Assembly: GCA_038238185.1 (NCBI GenBank)
Contig: JBBRXY010000097.1
Location: forward strand, 1 to 10,599
Direction of reading: 5' to 3'
Source: DATAQC01 sp038238185
Lineage (GTDB): Bacteria; Actinomycetota; Acidimicrobiia; Acidimicrobiales; AC-14
Length of the DNA stretch: 10,599 bases
The notes under the pieces were generated by a model. It was not told where the DNA came from, made no database searches, and worked only from the letters and a program-made list of their open reading frames with translations. This document shows, piece after piece, positions 1 through 6,675 of this stretch. A program made the position numbers and the translations under genes. Position 1 is the first letter of the stretch; every line of letters starts with the position of its first letter.

Positions 1-629
1 GCCACCGATGCCGGACCCCGCTCGGCCACCAGCCGGCGGCGTATCTCCGCCTCCACCGCGTCCCGGAGACGGGCGACGTTGGCCCGGAAATCATCGGCCC
101 GGAGGCGCCGTTCGAGTGCCCCTGACCCGTCGCCCTCGTCGAGAGCGGGGGCGCCCAGGAGCCGCGACAGAGCACCGTCGGTGTCGAGGCGGCGCCAGGC
201 CTGGTTCAAGTGGTAGGCGGCGCCCACCGACCGCCCCGAGTCGATGCCGGAACGGGCAACGGCGAGGCGGGCGAGGGCGGCGAGCAACTCGGCGTCACCC
301 GTGGCGATGGCGTCGGCCACGATGGCCGCCAGGGCGGCGGCGTCGGGGCCGTCGTCATCGACAGCGAGCCGGTCGGCGTCTCCCGGTGCGAGCTCGCCGG
401 CCAGGCCGGTGCCCACCCGCGTGGCGAACCAGATCTCGAAGACGGTGTCGAAAGTGGCCCGGTGCTCCTGGCGCTTCACAAGGGTGGCGGCGAGGGCGGA
501 CTTGAACGCGCATCGGGACCCGATGTCGACCAGGTCCACCGCGGCCACGGCCTCGAGCGACTCGCTGAGGGCCACGGGCAGACCGGCGGCGCGCAGCTCG
601 GCGACGAACCCGGTGACGACGTCGAGCAC
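1..629 (-). CDS. CoxE-type VWA-domain protein, N-terminal part (cut by left window edge)
   Basis: Reading the minus strand from a GTG at 629-627 gives an open frame of 209 codons that runs off the window. The N-terminus (LDVVTGFVAELRAAGLPVAL), followed by an aspartate-rich helix (AVDLVDIGSR), FKSALAATLVKR and FDTVFEIWF, matches the start of CoxE-like VWA proteins, which form pairs with MoxR/CoxD ATPases. The VWA domain itself would lie in the C-terminal half, outside the window, so its MIDAS cannot be checked. The start is chosen because it lies 7 nt after the ATPase stop, has a GAGG Shine-Dalgarno-like stretch 5 nt upstream, and begins the conserved N-terminal motif; the same frame further upstream reads only Arg/Ala-rich sequence through the 27-bp repeats. 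By family knowledge, these proteins work with the AAA+ partner in cytoplasmic maturation, for example metal insertion in CO dehydrogenase. The target here is unknown. Confidence 0.85.
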   Translation of the reverse strand, partial: MLDVVTGFVAELRAAGLPVALSESLEAVAAVDLVDIGSRCAFKSALAATLVKRQEHRATFDTVFEIWFATRVGTGLAGELAPGDADRLAVDDDGPDAAALAAIVADAIATGDAELLAALARLAVARSGIDSGRSVGAAYHLNQAWRRLDTDGALSRLLGAPALDEGDGSGALERRLRADDFRANVARLRDAVEAEIRRRLVAERGPASV

Positions 630-636
630 GGGGGCC

Positions 637-1596
637 TCAGCCCGTCGAGCTCGCCGGCTCCGGAGGCGAGACCGAGCTCGCCGGCTCCGGAGGCGAGACC
701 GAGCTCGCCGGCTCCGGAGGCATCGTCGATAGCGCCCGAGCCGCGCAGTCGATGTCGGCACGGTTCTTCAACAGGACGTGCAGCGTGGCGACGGCGGTGG
801 CGGCGTCGACGGTGTCGATGCCAAGCACCATGAGGGTGCGGGCCCAGTCGAGCGTCTCCGACACCGACGGTGGCTTGGTGGGCTCGAGCTGGCGGATCGA
901 ACGGACCACCCGGGCCACCTGGTCGGCCAGGCGCTCGGCGATGCCCGGCACCTTGGCCATCACGATGGCCCGCTCCCGCTCGGGGTCGGGATAGTCGACG
1001 TGCAGGTACAGGCAGCGGCGCTTGAGGGCCTCGGACAGGTCGCGGGTGTTGTTGGAGGTGAGGAACACCAGCGGGATCCGGGTGGCCCGCACCGTGCCCA
1101 GCTCCGGTACCGACACCTGCCAGTCGGAGAGGACCTCGAGCAGCAGGGCCTCGGTCTCCACCTCGAGACGGTCGATCTCGTCGACGAGCAAGACCACGGG
1201 CTCGTCGGCTCGGATGGCTTCGAGCAGGGGTCGGGTGAGGAGGAACTCCTCGCCGAAGATGTCGCCCTCGACCTCGCTCCACGTCCGCCCCGACCCGCCC
1301 TGGGTGGCGGCTTCGGCCTGGATGCGCAGGAGCTGCTTGCGGTAGTTCCATTCGTAGAGGGCCTTGGCCTCGTCGAGGCCCTCGTAGCACTGGAGGCGGA
1401 TGAGACGGGCGCCCGACATGGCCGCCACCGACTTGGCGAGCTCGGTCTTGCCCGTGCCCGCCGGTCCCTCGACCAGCACCGCCTTGTCGAGGCGGTCGGC
1501 CAGGAACACCACTCCGGCAATGGCTTCGTCGGCCAGATAGCCCACCGACTCCAGCCCGGCCCGCACCGCACCGGCCGAGCCCAGCCTTTCGCCCAT
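637..1596 (-). CDS. MoxR/CoxD-family AAA+ ATPase
   Basis: A 319-residue AAA+ ATPase. Visible motifs are Walker A GPAGTGKT (44-51), the CoxD-type signature IRLQCYEGLDEAKALYEWNY (66-85), Walker B VVLLVDEID (134-142), sensor 1 LTSNNTR (179-185), candidate arginine finger RR (193-194), and the SETLDWAR segment (246-253) in the sensor-2 region. These place it with the CoxD/MoxR ATPases, which remodel or load metal into client enzymes together with a VWA protein; the VWA partner follows directly. The start is the ATG at 1596-1594, which overlaps the proA stop (TGATG) and has AGGTG 8 nt upstream; an upstream in-frame start at 1638 lies inside proA and is unlikely. The tail (residues 293-318) is a tandem PPEPASSVS repeat encoded by perfect 27-bp DNA repeats, not part of the ATPase fold. 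No CO-dehydrogenase structural gene is in the window, so the client is unknown. Confidence 0.92.
   Translation of the reverse strand: MGERLGSAGAVRAGLESVGYLADEAIAGVVFLADRLDKAVLVEGPAGTGKTELAKSVAAMSGARLIRLQCYEGLDEAKALYEWNYRKQLLRIQAEAATQGGSGRTWSEVEGDIFGEEFLLTRPLLEAIRADEPVVLLVDEIDRLEVETEALLLEVLSDWQVSVPELGTVRATRIPLVFLTSNNTRDLSEALKRRCLYLHVDYPDPERERAIVMAKVPGIAERLADQVARVVRSIRQLEPTKPPSVSETLDWARTLMVLGIDTVDAATAVATLHVLLKNRADIDCAARALSTMPPEPASSVSPPEPASSVSPPEPASSTG
647..721 (-). repeat. Perfect 27-bp in-frame tandem repeat, 2.8 copies
   Basis: Two identical 27-bp units (647-673 and 674-700) and a 21-bp partial third (701-721) encode PPEPASSVS copies at the C-terminus of the AAA+ ATPase. Because 27 is a multiple of three, unit gain or loss keeps the frame. 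Each complete unit contains an inverted repeat, CTCGCC and GGCGAG around a 9-nt loop (650-670 and 677-697), so the ATPase mRNA could form two small hairpins just before the coxE start. Perfect identity between units, including third codon positions, suggests recent duplication by slippage. Confidence 0.95.
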
Positions 1597-2843
1597 CAGG
1601 AACGCACCTGGCCGTTCCCCGTGACGATGTACTTGCACGTGGTGAGCTCACGCAGTCCCATCGGCCCCCGGGCATGCAGCTTCTGGGTGCTGATGCCGAT
1701 CTCGCCGCCAAAACCGAACTGCTCCCCGTCGGTGAAGCGGGTGGAAGCGTTGACCACCACCGCCGCGGCATCGACCTCGGCCGCGAAACGACGGGCCGAG
1801 GCGAGGTCGCGGGTGCAGATGGCCTCGGTGTGCCCGCTGCCGTAGCGGTTGACATGGGCGATGGCCGAGTCGAGCGAGTCGACGACGGCCACCGACAACT
1901 TGAGATCGAGGAACTCGGTGGCAAAGTCGGTGTCGGTCGCCGGGCCGATGCTGCCGACGATCGCCCGGGCTGCCACGTCGCCGACCAGCTCGACACCGTC
2001 GAGGGCTTCGACAGCTCGCAGCAGGAACGCCTCCGCCACCGACGCATGCACCACCAGCGACTCGGCGGCGTTGCACACCGACGGGCGCTGAGTCTTGGCG
2101 TTGACCACGATGTCGAGAGCCTGGTCGAGGTCGGCGAACCGGTCGACATAGACGTGGCAGTTGCCGTCGCCGTCGATCACATACGGCACCGTGGCGTGCT
2201 CCAGCACGGCGGCGATGAGCGACGGCCCGCCGCGCGGAATAAGACAGTCGACCCACTCCCGGAGGCGCATGAACTCAACCGCGGCCTCGTGGGACGTCTC
2301 CTCCACCAGCACCAGGGCGTCGGCGGGCAGGCCGGCCTTGACCAGCCCGGCCCGCAGGAGGGTGGCGATGGCCCGGTTCGAACCCAGGGCGGCCGACGAC
2401 CCCCGGAGGAAGGCGGCGTTGCCCGACTTGAGGCACAGCCCGAAGGCGTCGCTGGTGACGTTGGGCCGGTTCTCGTAGATGATGGCCACCACCCCGAGTG
2501 GCACGCGCACCTTCTCGATGGCCAAGCCGTTGGGGCGGGTCCAGCCTTCGGTGACCTGGCCCACGGGGTCGGCGAGGGTGGCCACCTGCCGCAGGCCGTC
2601 GGCCATCGCCTCCACCCGCGCTGTGGTGAGCCGGAGCCGGTCGACCACCGTGGCAGGTGTGTTGGCCGCCTCGGCGGCGGCCACGTCGGCGGCGTTGGCG
2701 TCGAGCACCTCGGCCGACCCGTCGACCAACAGGTCGGCCGACGCCAGCAGGGCCTCGTCTTTTACCGCCGACGACGTGGCCCCGATGACCCGCGAGGCGG
2801 ACTTGGCCCGACGTCCCAGCTCGGCGAGGGCAACGGTCGTCAC
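1596..2843 (-). CDS. proA: Gamma-glutamyl phosphate reductase (glutamate-5-semialdehyde dehydrogenase)
   Basis: A complete 415-residue ProA, the usual length. It reduces gamma-glutamyl phosphate (the ProB product) to glutamate-5-semialdehyde with NADPH, the second step of cytoplasmic proline synthesis. Recognisable segments are VRVPLGVVAIIYENRPNVTS (112-131), LKSGNAAFLRG (138-148), LIPRGG (201-206), and the catalytic cysteine region QRPSVCNAAESLVV with Cys257; the C-terminus carries FGFGGEIGISTQKLHARGP (376-394). The start is the GTG at 2843-2841, giving the normal N-terminal helix (TTVALAELGRRAKSAS). No good Shine-Dalgarno sequence precedes it, but a TAGGCT box does. proB, its usual upstream partner, lies 5.8 kb away with five unrelated genes between, so proA probably has its own promoter. 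Downstream it overlaps the AAA+ ATPase gene by one base and likely drives that pair. Confidence 0.97.
   Translation of the reverse strand: MTTVALAELGRRAKSASRVIGATSSAVKDEALLASADLLVDGSAEVLDANAADVAAAEAANTPATVVDRLRLTTARVEAMADGLRQVATLADPVGQVTEGWTRPNGLAIEKVRVPLGVVAIIYENRPNVTSDAFGLCLKSGNAAFLRGSSAALGSNRAIATLLRAGLVKAGLPADALVLVEETSHEAAVEFMRLREWVDCLIPRGGPSLIAAVLEHATVPYVIDGDGNCHVYVDRFADLDQALDIVVNAKTQRPSVCNAAESLVVHASVAEAFLLRAVEALDGVELVGDVAARAIVGSIGPATDTDFATEFLDLKLSVAVVDSLDSAIAHVNRYGSGHTEAICTRDLASARRFAAEVDAAAVVVNASTRFTDGEQFGFGGEIGISTQKLHARGPMGLRELTTCKYIVTGNGQVRS
1605..1609 (-). promoter_or_regulatory. Ribosome binding site deciding the AAA+ ATPase start
   Basis: AGGTG on the minus strand, inside the end of proA, lies 8 nt before the ATG at 1596. 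With the TGATG stop/start overlap it supports translational coupling of proA to the ATPase gene and the shorter start. Confidence 0.6.
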
Positions 2844-2849
2844 GGATCG

Positions 2850-2855
2850 AGCCTA
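2850..2855 (-). promoter_or_regulatory. Candidate -10 box for leaderless proA transcript
   Basis: The minus strand reads TAGGCT, fitting the TANNNT -10 pattern, with 6 nt between it and the GTG of proA. A transcript started about 7 nt downstream would begin at or next to the start codon, which would explain the missing Shine-Dalgarno sequence. No clear -35 was found. In such GC-rich DNA a six-base match may be chance, so the call is tentative. Confidence 0.4.
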
Positions 2856-2985
2856 CCGGCGCGCCCACTGATGGCCTCGCCAGTTTCACCCTGGAGCACG
2901 GCCGGCGGCTGGGCTTGGGGCGCCCGCCGCTCGGAGGAGGACGGGGGGGCCCGGCCGGGGCGGCCAAGCCGCCAGAGACAACGCC

Positions 2986-2991
2986 TACGCT
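2986..2991 (+). promoter_or_regulatory. Candidate -10 box for the SBP operon, leaderless
   Basis: TACGCT (TANNNT) lies 7 nt before the ATG at 2999, with no Shine-Dalgarno sequence between. The spacing would put the transcript start at the ATG. No convincing -35 is seen, and the inverted repeat 2959-2973 occupies that zone. The same arrangement occurs at 7845-7850. Confidence 0.45.
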
Positions 2992-2998
2992 CGCTGTC

Positions 2999-4039
2999 AT
3001 GCGCCGGGTGCTCGCGGTGGTGGCGGCCATCGCCATGGTGGCCGGCTCGCTCGCCCTGCGCTCGCGCCTCGACAAGAAGTCTGCCGACCAGGCCCAGGTC
3101 CTGCGCCTCACTTGCGCGACCGAGCTGGAATCGCCCTGCATGGCCCTGTCCGACGACGACACGCGCATCAAGGTCACGGTGGAGCCGGCGGGGACGACAG
3201 CCGACCGCCTGGCCACCAGCGATGGCGACATCGGTCTCGACGGATGGCTGACCACCGCGCCCTGGCCCGACATCGTCAACCAGGAACGTCGAGCCCACAG
3301 CCTGGAACCGCTGTTCGCACCGTCGCGGCCGACACTGGCCCGTTCCCCGCTCGTCATCGCCGTGTGGAAGGACCGGGCTGCGGCCCTGGCGACACGCTGC
3401 CCGGTAGGTGTTCAGTGGCGCTGCCTGGGCGAGGCCGTGGAGACGTCCGGCGGGTGGGCGGCCATCGGCGGGAGTCCCGAGTGGGGACCGGTCAAGGTGG
3501 GCCACGGTTCTCCGGCGTCCGACGGCGTGGGCCTGCTCGTGTTGGGCCAGGCCGTGGGATCGTGGTTCGGGCGCAGCGACGTGTCCACGGCCGACCTCGA
3601 CGACGGCGACTTCCAGGGTTGGTTCGCCGGGCTCGAGCGAGCCGTGCCGGCATCGCCGACGTCGCCCCTCGAGACCATGCTCGTCACGGGCCGGGCCGCC
3701 TTCGACGCTGTGGGCACCACCGAAGCCGAGGCCGGACCACTTTTGTCCCGGTCCGCGCGCGGAAAAGACATCGACCTCCTCTACCCTTCACCTATGGCCA
3801 CCGCCGACATCGTGCTGGCCATCCCCGTCGGCGACGCCAAGGTGCCGGCCACGCTCCGGGGGGTGGTCGGGGGATCGGCGGGGCGCCGAGCCCTGGCTTC
3901 GGCGGGATGGCGGGTCGACGGGGAGGCCAAGACCCCCGGCAGGCCCGACTCTCCCCCGCTGCCGGCCTCCGCCAACCTCCCGGCGCCGGGGCTGCTCGAC
4001 GCCTTGCGCGCCCGCTGGCACGAGGTCACGGGCAAGTGA
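2999..4039 (+). CDS. Exported solute-binding-like protein without VWA domain
   Basis: 346 residues, starting at ATG 2999; longer in-frame starts upstream encode only Gly/Pro/Arg-rich sequence. Residues 5-20 are a hydrophobic signal or anchor segment after MRR, with no lipobox cysteine, so the protein is secreted or N-terminally anchored. The rest resembles the type-2 periplasmic-binding-like domain of its downstream neighbour in the same order: DGWLTTAPW (81-89) against TVWSPASSAW, SPLVIAVW (116-123) against TPLVIAMP, and SPEWGPVKVG (159-168) against HPEWGPFRLG. The two are therefore probably ancient tandem paralogues. It has two CX7C cysteine pairs (C39/C47 and C134/C142), possible disulfides outside the membrane. 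The C-terminus is Pro/Ala-rich. Its stop overlaps the next gene's GTG, indicating tight coupling. The ligand is unknown, and there are no permease or ATPase genes to make an ABC importer. Confidence 0.8.
   Translation: MRRVLAVVAAIAMVAGSLALRSRLDKKSADQAQVLRLTCATELESPCMALSDDDTRIKVTVEPAGTTADRLATSDGDIGLDGWLTTAPWPDIVNQERRAHSLEPLFAPSRPTLARSPLVIAVWKDRAAALATRCPVGVQWRCLGEAVETSGGWAAIGGSPEWGPVKVGHGSPASDGVGLLVLGQAVGSWFGRSDVSTADLDDGDFQGWFAGLERAVPASPTSPLETMLVTGRAAFDAVGTTEAEAGPLLSRSARGKDIDLLYPSPMATADIVLAIPVGDAKVPATLRGVVGGSAGRRALASAGWRVDGEAKTPGRPDSPPLPASANLPAPGLLDALRARWHEVTGK
4022..4026 (+). promoter_or_regulatory. Ribosome binding site for the SBP-VWA lipoprotein
   Basis: GAGGT lies 9 nt before the GTG at 4036, inside the last codons of the upstream gene. 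It favours this GTG over the other GTGs in the next 30 bases and over the long open frame that extends upstream from 3112. Confidence 0.6.
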
Positions 4040-5856
4040 GACGAGTGTGGGTGCCCGTCGTGGCTGTGGCGATGCTCGCGACGGCCTGCTCGTCGTCGAC
4101 GTCGTCGTCATCGGGTGGTGTGGGTGGCAGTGCCGCCGTGCCCAAGGGCTGTACCGCCGTCGATATGGCGTCGTCGCCCGAGAAGATCGACCTCCTCACC
4201 GACCTGACCCGTCGTTTCAACGGTTCGGCGGCGGCCAAGTCCGACAAGACGTGCGCCTTCGTGCGCGTCCAGAAGAAGTCGTCGGGGACCGCCGAGCGGC
4301 TCCTGGCCCAGGGCTGGCCCGACGAAGCCACCAACGGCCCCCGCCCGACGGTGTGGTCACCGGCATCGAGCGCCTGGGGGGCGATCCTCAACGAGCAGCT
4401 GCGCACGAGCGGCCAACCGCCCATAGCCCCGGTGGCCGGCACCGACGCAGCCAAGCCCTTCCAGCTCACCCCGCTGGTCATCGCTATGCCCAAGCCCATG
4501 GCCGATGCCCTCGGCTACCCCCAGAACCCGGTGGGCTACGGCGACATCCTTAAGCTGGCCCAGGACCCGGCCGGCTGGGGCGGCAAGGGCCACCCCGAGT
4601 GGGGCCCGTTCCGTCTGGGCAAGACCAACCCCAACTTCTCGACCAGTGCCCTGTCGGCCACCATCGCCGAGTACTACGCGGCCACGGGCAAGACGCGCGA
4701 CCTCTCGAACGAGGACTTGGCCCGTCCCGAGGTCGACGCCTTCGCCCGGGGGGTGGAGTCGTCGGTCGTGCACTACGGCGACATCACCCTCACCTTCCTC
4801 AACAACTGGTACCGCAACGATGCCCGGGGCACCGCCCTCACCTACGCCTCGGCCGTGGCCGTCGAGGAGAAGTCGGTCATCGACTACAACAAGGGCAATC
4901 CTGACGGCATCCTCGACCCCGGTGAACAACCCCGGCCCCCGAAGATCCCCCTGGTGGCCATCTACCCCAAGGAAGGCACGCTCTTCTCCGACAACCCGTT
5001 CATCATCTTGGACGCCCCGTGGGTCACCCCCCAGGCCAAGGACGCCGCTCGCCTCTTCGAGCGCTTCGTGCTCCAGCCCGACAACCAGGCGCGTGTGCTG
5101 TCTTTCGGGTTCCGGCCCGGCAACTCACAGGTGGCGGTGGGTGATCCCATCACCAAGGCCAACGGCGTCGACCCCGACCAGCCCCAGAACGTGCTCGGCC
5201 TCCCCGACCCGGCCGTGCTGGTGAAGGTGATCGACCTCTGGGGCCAGCAGCGCAAGAGCGCCCGGGTGCTGATGGTCCTCGACGTGTCGGGCTCCATGGG
5301 CGAACCGGCCGACAAGGAGGGCAACACCAAGCTCGACCTGGCCAAGCAGGCGGCCATCGACTCGCTCGGGCAGTTCAAGGCCGACGACCAGGTGGGGCTG
5401 CGCATCTTCTCGACCGACATCAGTGCGACCCCGCCGACCGATTACGTCGACCTCGTGCCGGTCGGATCGATCGGTGACCAGCGGGAACTGCTCGCCACCA
5501 AGATCCGTGCCCTCACCCCCACCCAGGGGACGCCGCTCTACACGGTTGCCCGCGATTCGTACAAGCTGATGCGGGACAGCTACGACCCCGCCCGGATCAA
5601 CGCGGTGATGCTGCTCACCGACGGCAAGAACGAGGATCGCCGCAACAACAACCTCGACGCCCTCCTCAACGACCTCCGAGCCGGTAACGAGGGTCAGTCG
5701 AGCCGCCCGGTGCGGGTGTTCCCCATCGCCTACGGCAAGGACGCCGACCTGGGCACCCTGCGGCGGATCGCCGATGCCACCAATGCCGCGGCGTACGACG
5801 CGACCAACCCCACCACCATCTCCGCCGTCCTGGCTGCGGTGGTCAGCAATTTCTAG
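4036..5856 (+). CDS. Lipoprotein with solute-binding-like domain fused to a VWA domain
   Basis: 606 residues from GTG 4036, which overlaps the previous stop as GTGA. MRRVWVPVVAVAMLATAC is a lipoprotein signal with Cys18 as the likely lipidated residue, followed by a Ser-rich linker (19-32). Residues about 38-395 form a type-2 periplasmic-binding-like domain (TPLVIAMP 145-152, HPEWGPFRLG 186-195, FLNNWYRND 254-262); C39 and C73 could pair. Residues about 408-606 are a VWA domain with a complete MIDAS: DVSGS (D416, S418, S420), T499 in TQGTPLYT, and D529 in LLTDGK. It should therefore bind a divalent metal and a protein partner outside the membrane. This domain pairing matches actinobacterial proteins named substrate-binding and VWA domain-containing protein, whose function is not settled to my knowledge. 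The open frame continues 308 codons upstream, but that part is a shadow of the preceding gene. Being extracytoplasmic, it cannot be the direct partner of the cytoplasmic MoxR ATPase. Confidence 0.93.
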   Translation: MRRVWVPVVAVAMLATACSSSTSSSSGGVGGSAAVPKGCTAVDMASSPEKIDLLTDLTRRFNGSAAAKSDKTCAFVRVQKKSSGTAERLLAQGWPDEATNGPRPTVWSPASSAWGAILNEQLRTSGQPPIAPVAGTDAAKPFQLTPLVIAMPKPMADALGYPQNPVGYGDILKLAQDPAGWGGKGHPEWGPFRLGKTNPNFSTSALSATIAEYYAATGKTRDLSNEDLARPEVDAFARGVESSVVHYGDITLTFLNNWYRNDARGTALTYASAVAVEEKSVIDYNKGNPDGILDPGEQPRPPKIPLVAIYPKEGTLFSDNPFIILDAPWVTPQAKDAARLFERFVLQPDNQARVLSFGFRPGNSQVAVGDPITKANGVDPDQPQNVLGLPDPAVLVKVIDLWGQQRKSARVLMVLDVSGSMGEPADKEGNTKLDLAKQAAIDSLGQFKADDQVGLRIFSTDISATPPTDYVDLVPVGSIGDQRELLATKIRALTPTQGTPLYTVARDSYKLMRDSYDPARINAVMLLTDGKNEDRRNNNLDALLNDLRAGNEGQSSRPVRVFPIAYGKDADLGTLRRIADATNAAAYDATNPTTISAVLAAVVSNF

Positions 5857-5862
5857 GCACCG

Positions 5863-6600
5863 GTGATCGAGCACCTTCCCGAGCGTTATCGAAATCCGGC
5901 GACAGCGCGGGCCATCACCGCCCCCTCAGCCGTCCTGCTGGCCGGCGCCGGGGCGTCGGTCGCCATCCTGGGCGGCGTCCCGCTGGCCGGTGCCGCCCTG
6001 GTGGGAGTGGCCTGCTGGGCCGGGCGCGTGGCCTTCGGCCTTCCCCGCCAACCCCGGCCCGAGCCCATCGATCCCGCCGCCGTGCGCGAACCGTGGCGGA
6101 CCTTCGTGCGCCAGGCGGTGGCCGCGCGCGACCGGTTCGACCGGGCAGTGGGCGACGCCGACCCCGGGCCCCTTCGTGATCGCCTGTCGGAGATGGCCGC
6201 TCGCGTCTCGGTGGGGGCCACCGAGTGCTGGCGGGTGGCCAAACGGGCCAACGCCCTGGATGCCGCGGTGGCCGAGCTCGACACCGACGCCATCCGCAGC
6301 CAACTCCACCGCTGCGAGCAGGAGTCGGCTCAGGCTCCGGAGCGGTCGGAGCTCGTCGCCACGTCCAGGGCTCTGCGCAACCAGTTGGAGTCGGCCGAGC
6401 GCCTGGCCAAGGTCGCCGCCGGTGCCCGTGACCGTCTGGCCCGCATCGACGCCCAGCTCAACGAGGCTGTGGCCCGGGCCCTGGAGCTGTCGCTGCAGAC
6501 CGGTGAGAGCGGCGACCTCGACCCGCTGGGGAGCGCCGTCGAAGACGTGGTGGGCGAGCTGGAGTCGTTACGCCAGGCCCTGGAGGAAAGCGCCCGCTGA
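5863..6600 (+). CDS. Two-TM membrane protein with long coiled-coil region, unknown function
   Basis: 245 residues starting at GTG 5863, 6 nt after the SBP-VWA stop, so almost surely the third gene of that operon. I do not recognise a named family. Residues 15-38 and 40-60 are two hydrophobic Ala/Gly/Val-rich stretches separated by GGVP, predicting a helical hairpin in the membrane. From about residue 76 to 242 the sequence is charged, helix-favouring and rich in Ala, Leu, Glu and Arg (for example LRDRLSEMAARV and LRNQLESAERLAKVA), typical of coiled coil, broken near 212-222 by a Gly/Asp-rich turn. The layout of membrane hairpin plus helical cytoplasmic domain recalls proteins that tether PspA-type proteins, such as mycobacterial PspM, but I see no sequence signature for that; it is a hypothesis. 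Codon use (GC-rich third positions) agrees with its being a real gene. Confidence 0.75.
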   Translation: MIEHLPERYRNPATARAITAPSAVLLAGAGASVAILGGVPLAGAALVGVACWAGRVAFGLPRQPRPEPIDPAAVREPWRTFVRQAVAARDRFDRAVGDADPGPLRDRLSEMAARVSVGATECWRVAKRANALDAAVAELDTDAIRSQLHRCEQESAQAPERSELVATSRALRNQLESAERLAKVAAGARDRLARIDAQLNEAVARALELSLQTGESGDLDPLGSAVEDVVGELESLRQALEESAR

Positions 6601-6625
6601 GGTCCGCCGCCGCCGCCGATTTCTT

Positions 6626-6662
6626 GTCGCGCTGATCGACGCCTGGGGGTGATGGGCGCGAC
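6626..6662. terminator. Weak inverted repeat between convergent genes
   Basis: The 75-bp gap between two convergent genes holds a perfect 7-bp inverted repeat, GTCGCGC (6626-6632) and GCGCGAC (6656-6662), with a 23-nt loop. Neither side is followed by a T run. It could act as a bidirectional end of transcription only weakly; the loop is long and the match may be chance. Confidence 0.2.
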
Positions 6663-6675
6663 CGGTTCGGGGGGA

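Larger units (their letters stand above)
2844..2998. other. Divergent intergenic region between proA and the SBP operon
   Basis: 155 bp separates the divergent starts of proA and the solute-binding-like gene, the longest non-coding stretch here. It holds both candidate -10 boxes and a 15-bp inverted repeat (GGCGGC-CAA-GCCGCC, 2959-2973) about where the -35 or an operator for the plus-strand gene would be. This palindrome is built only of G and C around a 3-nt loop and could be chance. Confidence 0.6.

Noticed and set aside
647..721. 27-bp repeats as a CRISPR array
   Set aside because: The units are directly adjacent without spacers, are in frame with the ATPase and encode a regular peptide repeat.
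476..2149. Long minus-strand open frame of 557 codons across the proA/ATPase region
   Set aside because: It is a shadow of proA, the ATPase and coxE in another frame. Its composition is Arg/Ser/Pro/Gly-rich with no recognisable motif, as expected of out-of-frame reading in GC-rich DNA.
2959..2973. Inverted repeat GGCGGC-CAA-GCCGCC as an operator
   Set aside because: Position near the expected -35 is suggestive, but a 6-bp all-G/C palindrome is common in such DNA. Kept only as a note in the intergenic entry.
2915..2998. Longer start (TTG at 2915) for the exported binding-like protein
   Set aside because: It would place a Gly/Pro/Arg-rich stretch before the signal segment; ATG 2999 gives a normal MRR-plus-hydrophobic start and sits 7 nt after a -10-like box.
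1674..3251. Plus-strand open frame of 525 codons opposite proA
   Set aside because: Antisense to a clear proA and rich in Arg, Gly and His. The upstream part crosses the intergenic region without a plausible start.
3112..4035. N-terminal extension of the SBP-VWA protein by 308 codons
   Set aside because: The frame is open but reads Arg/Gly-rich shadow sequence of the preceding gene. The GTG at 4036 has a ribosome binding site and starts a proper lipoprotein signal.
2999..5856. ABC-type importer
   Set aside because: Binding-like domains are present, but there is no permease or nucleotide-binding subunit nearby, and one copy carries a VWA domain.
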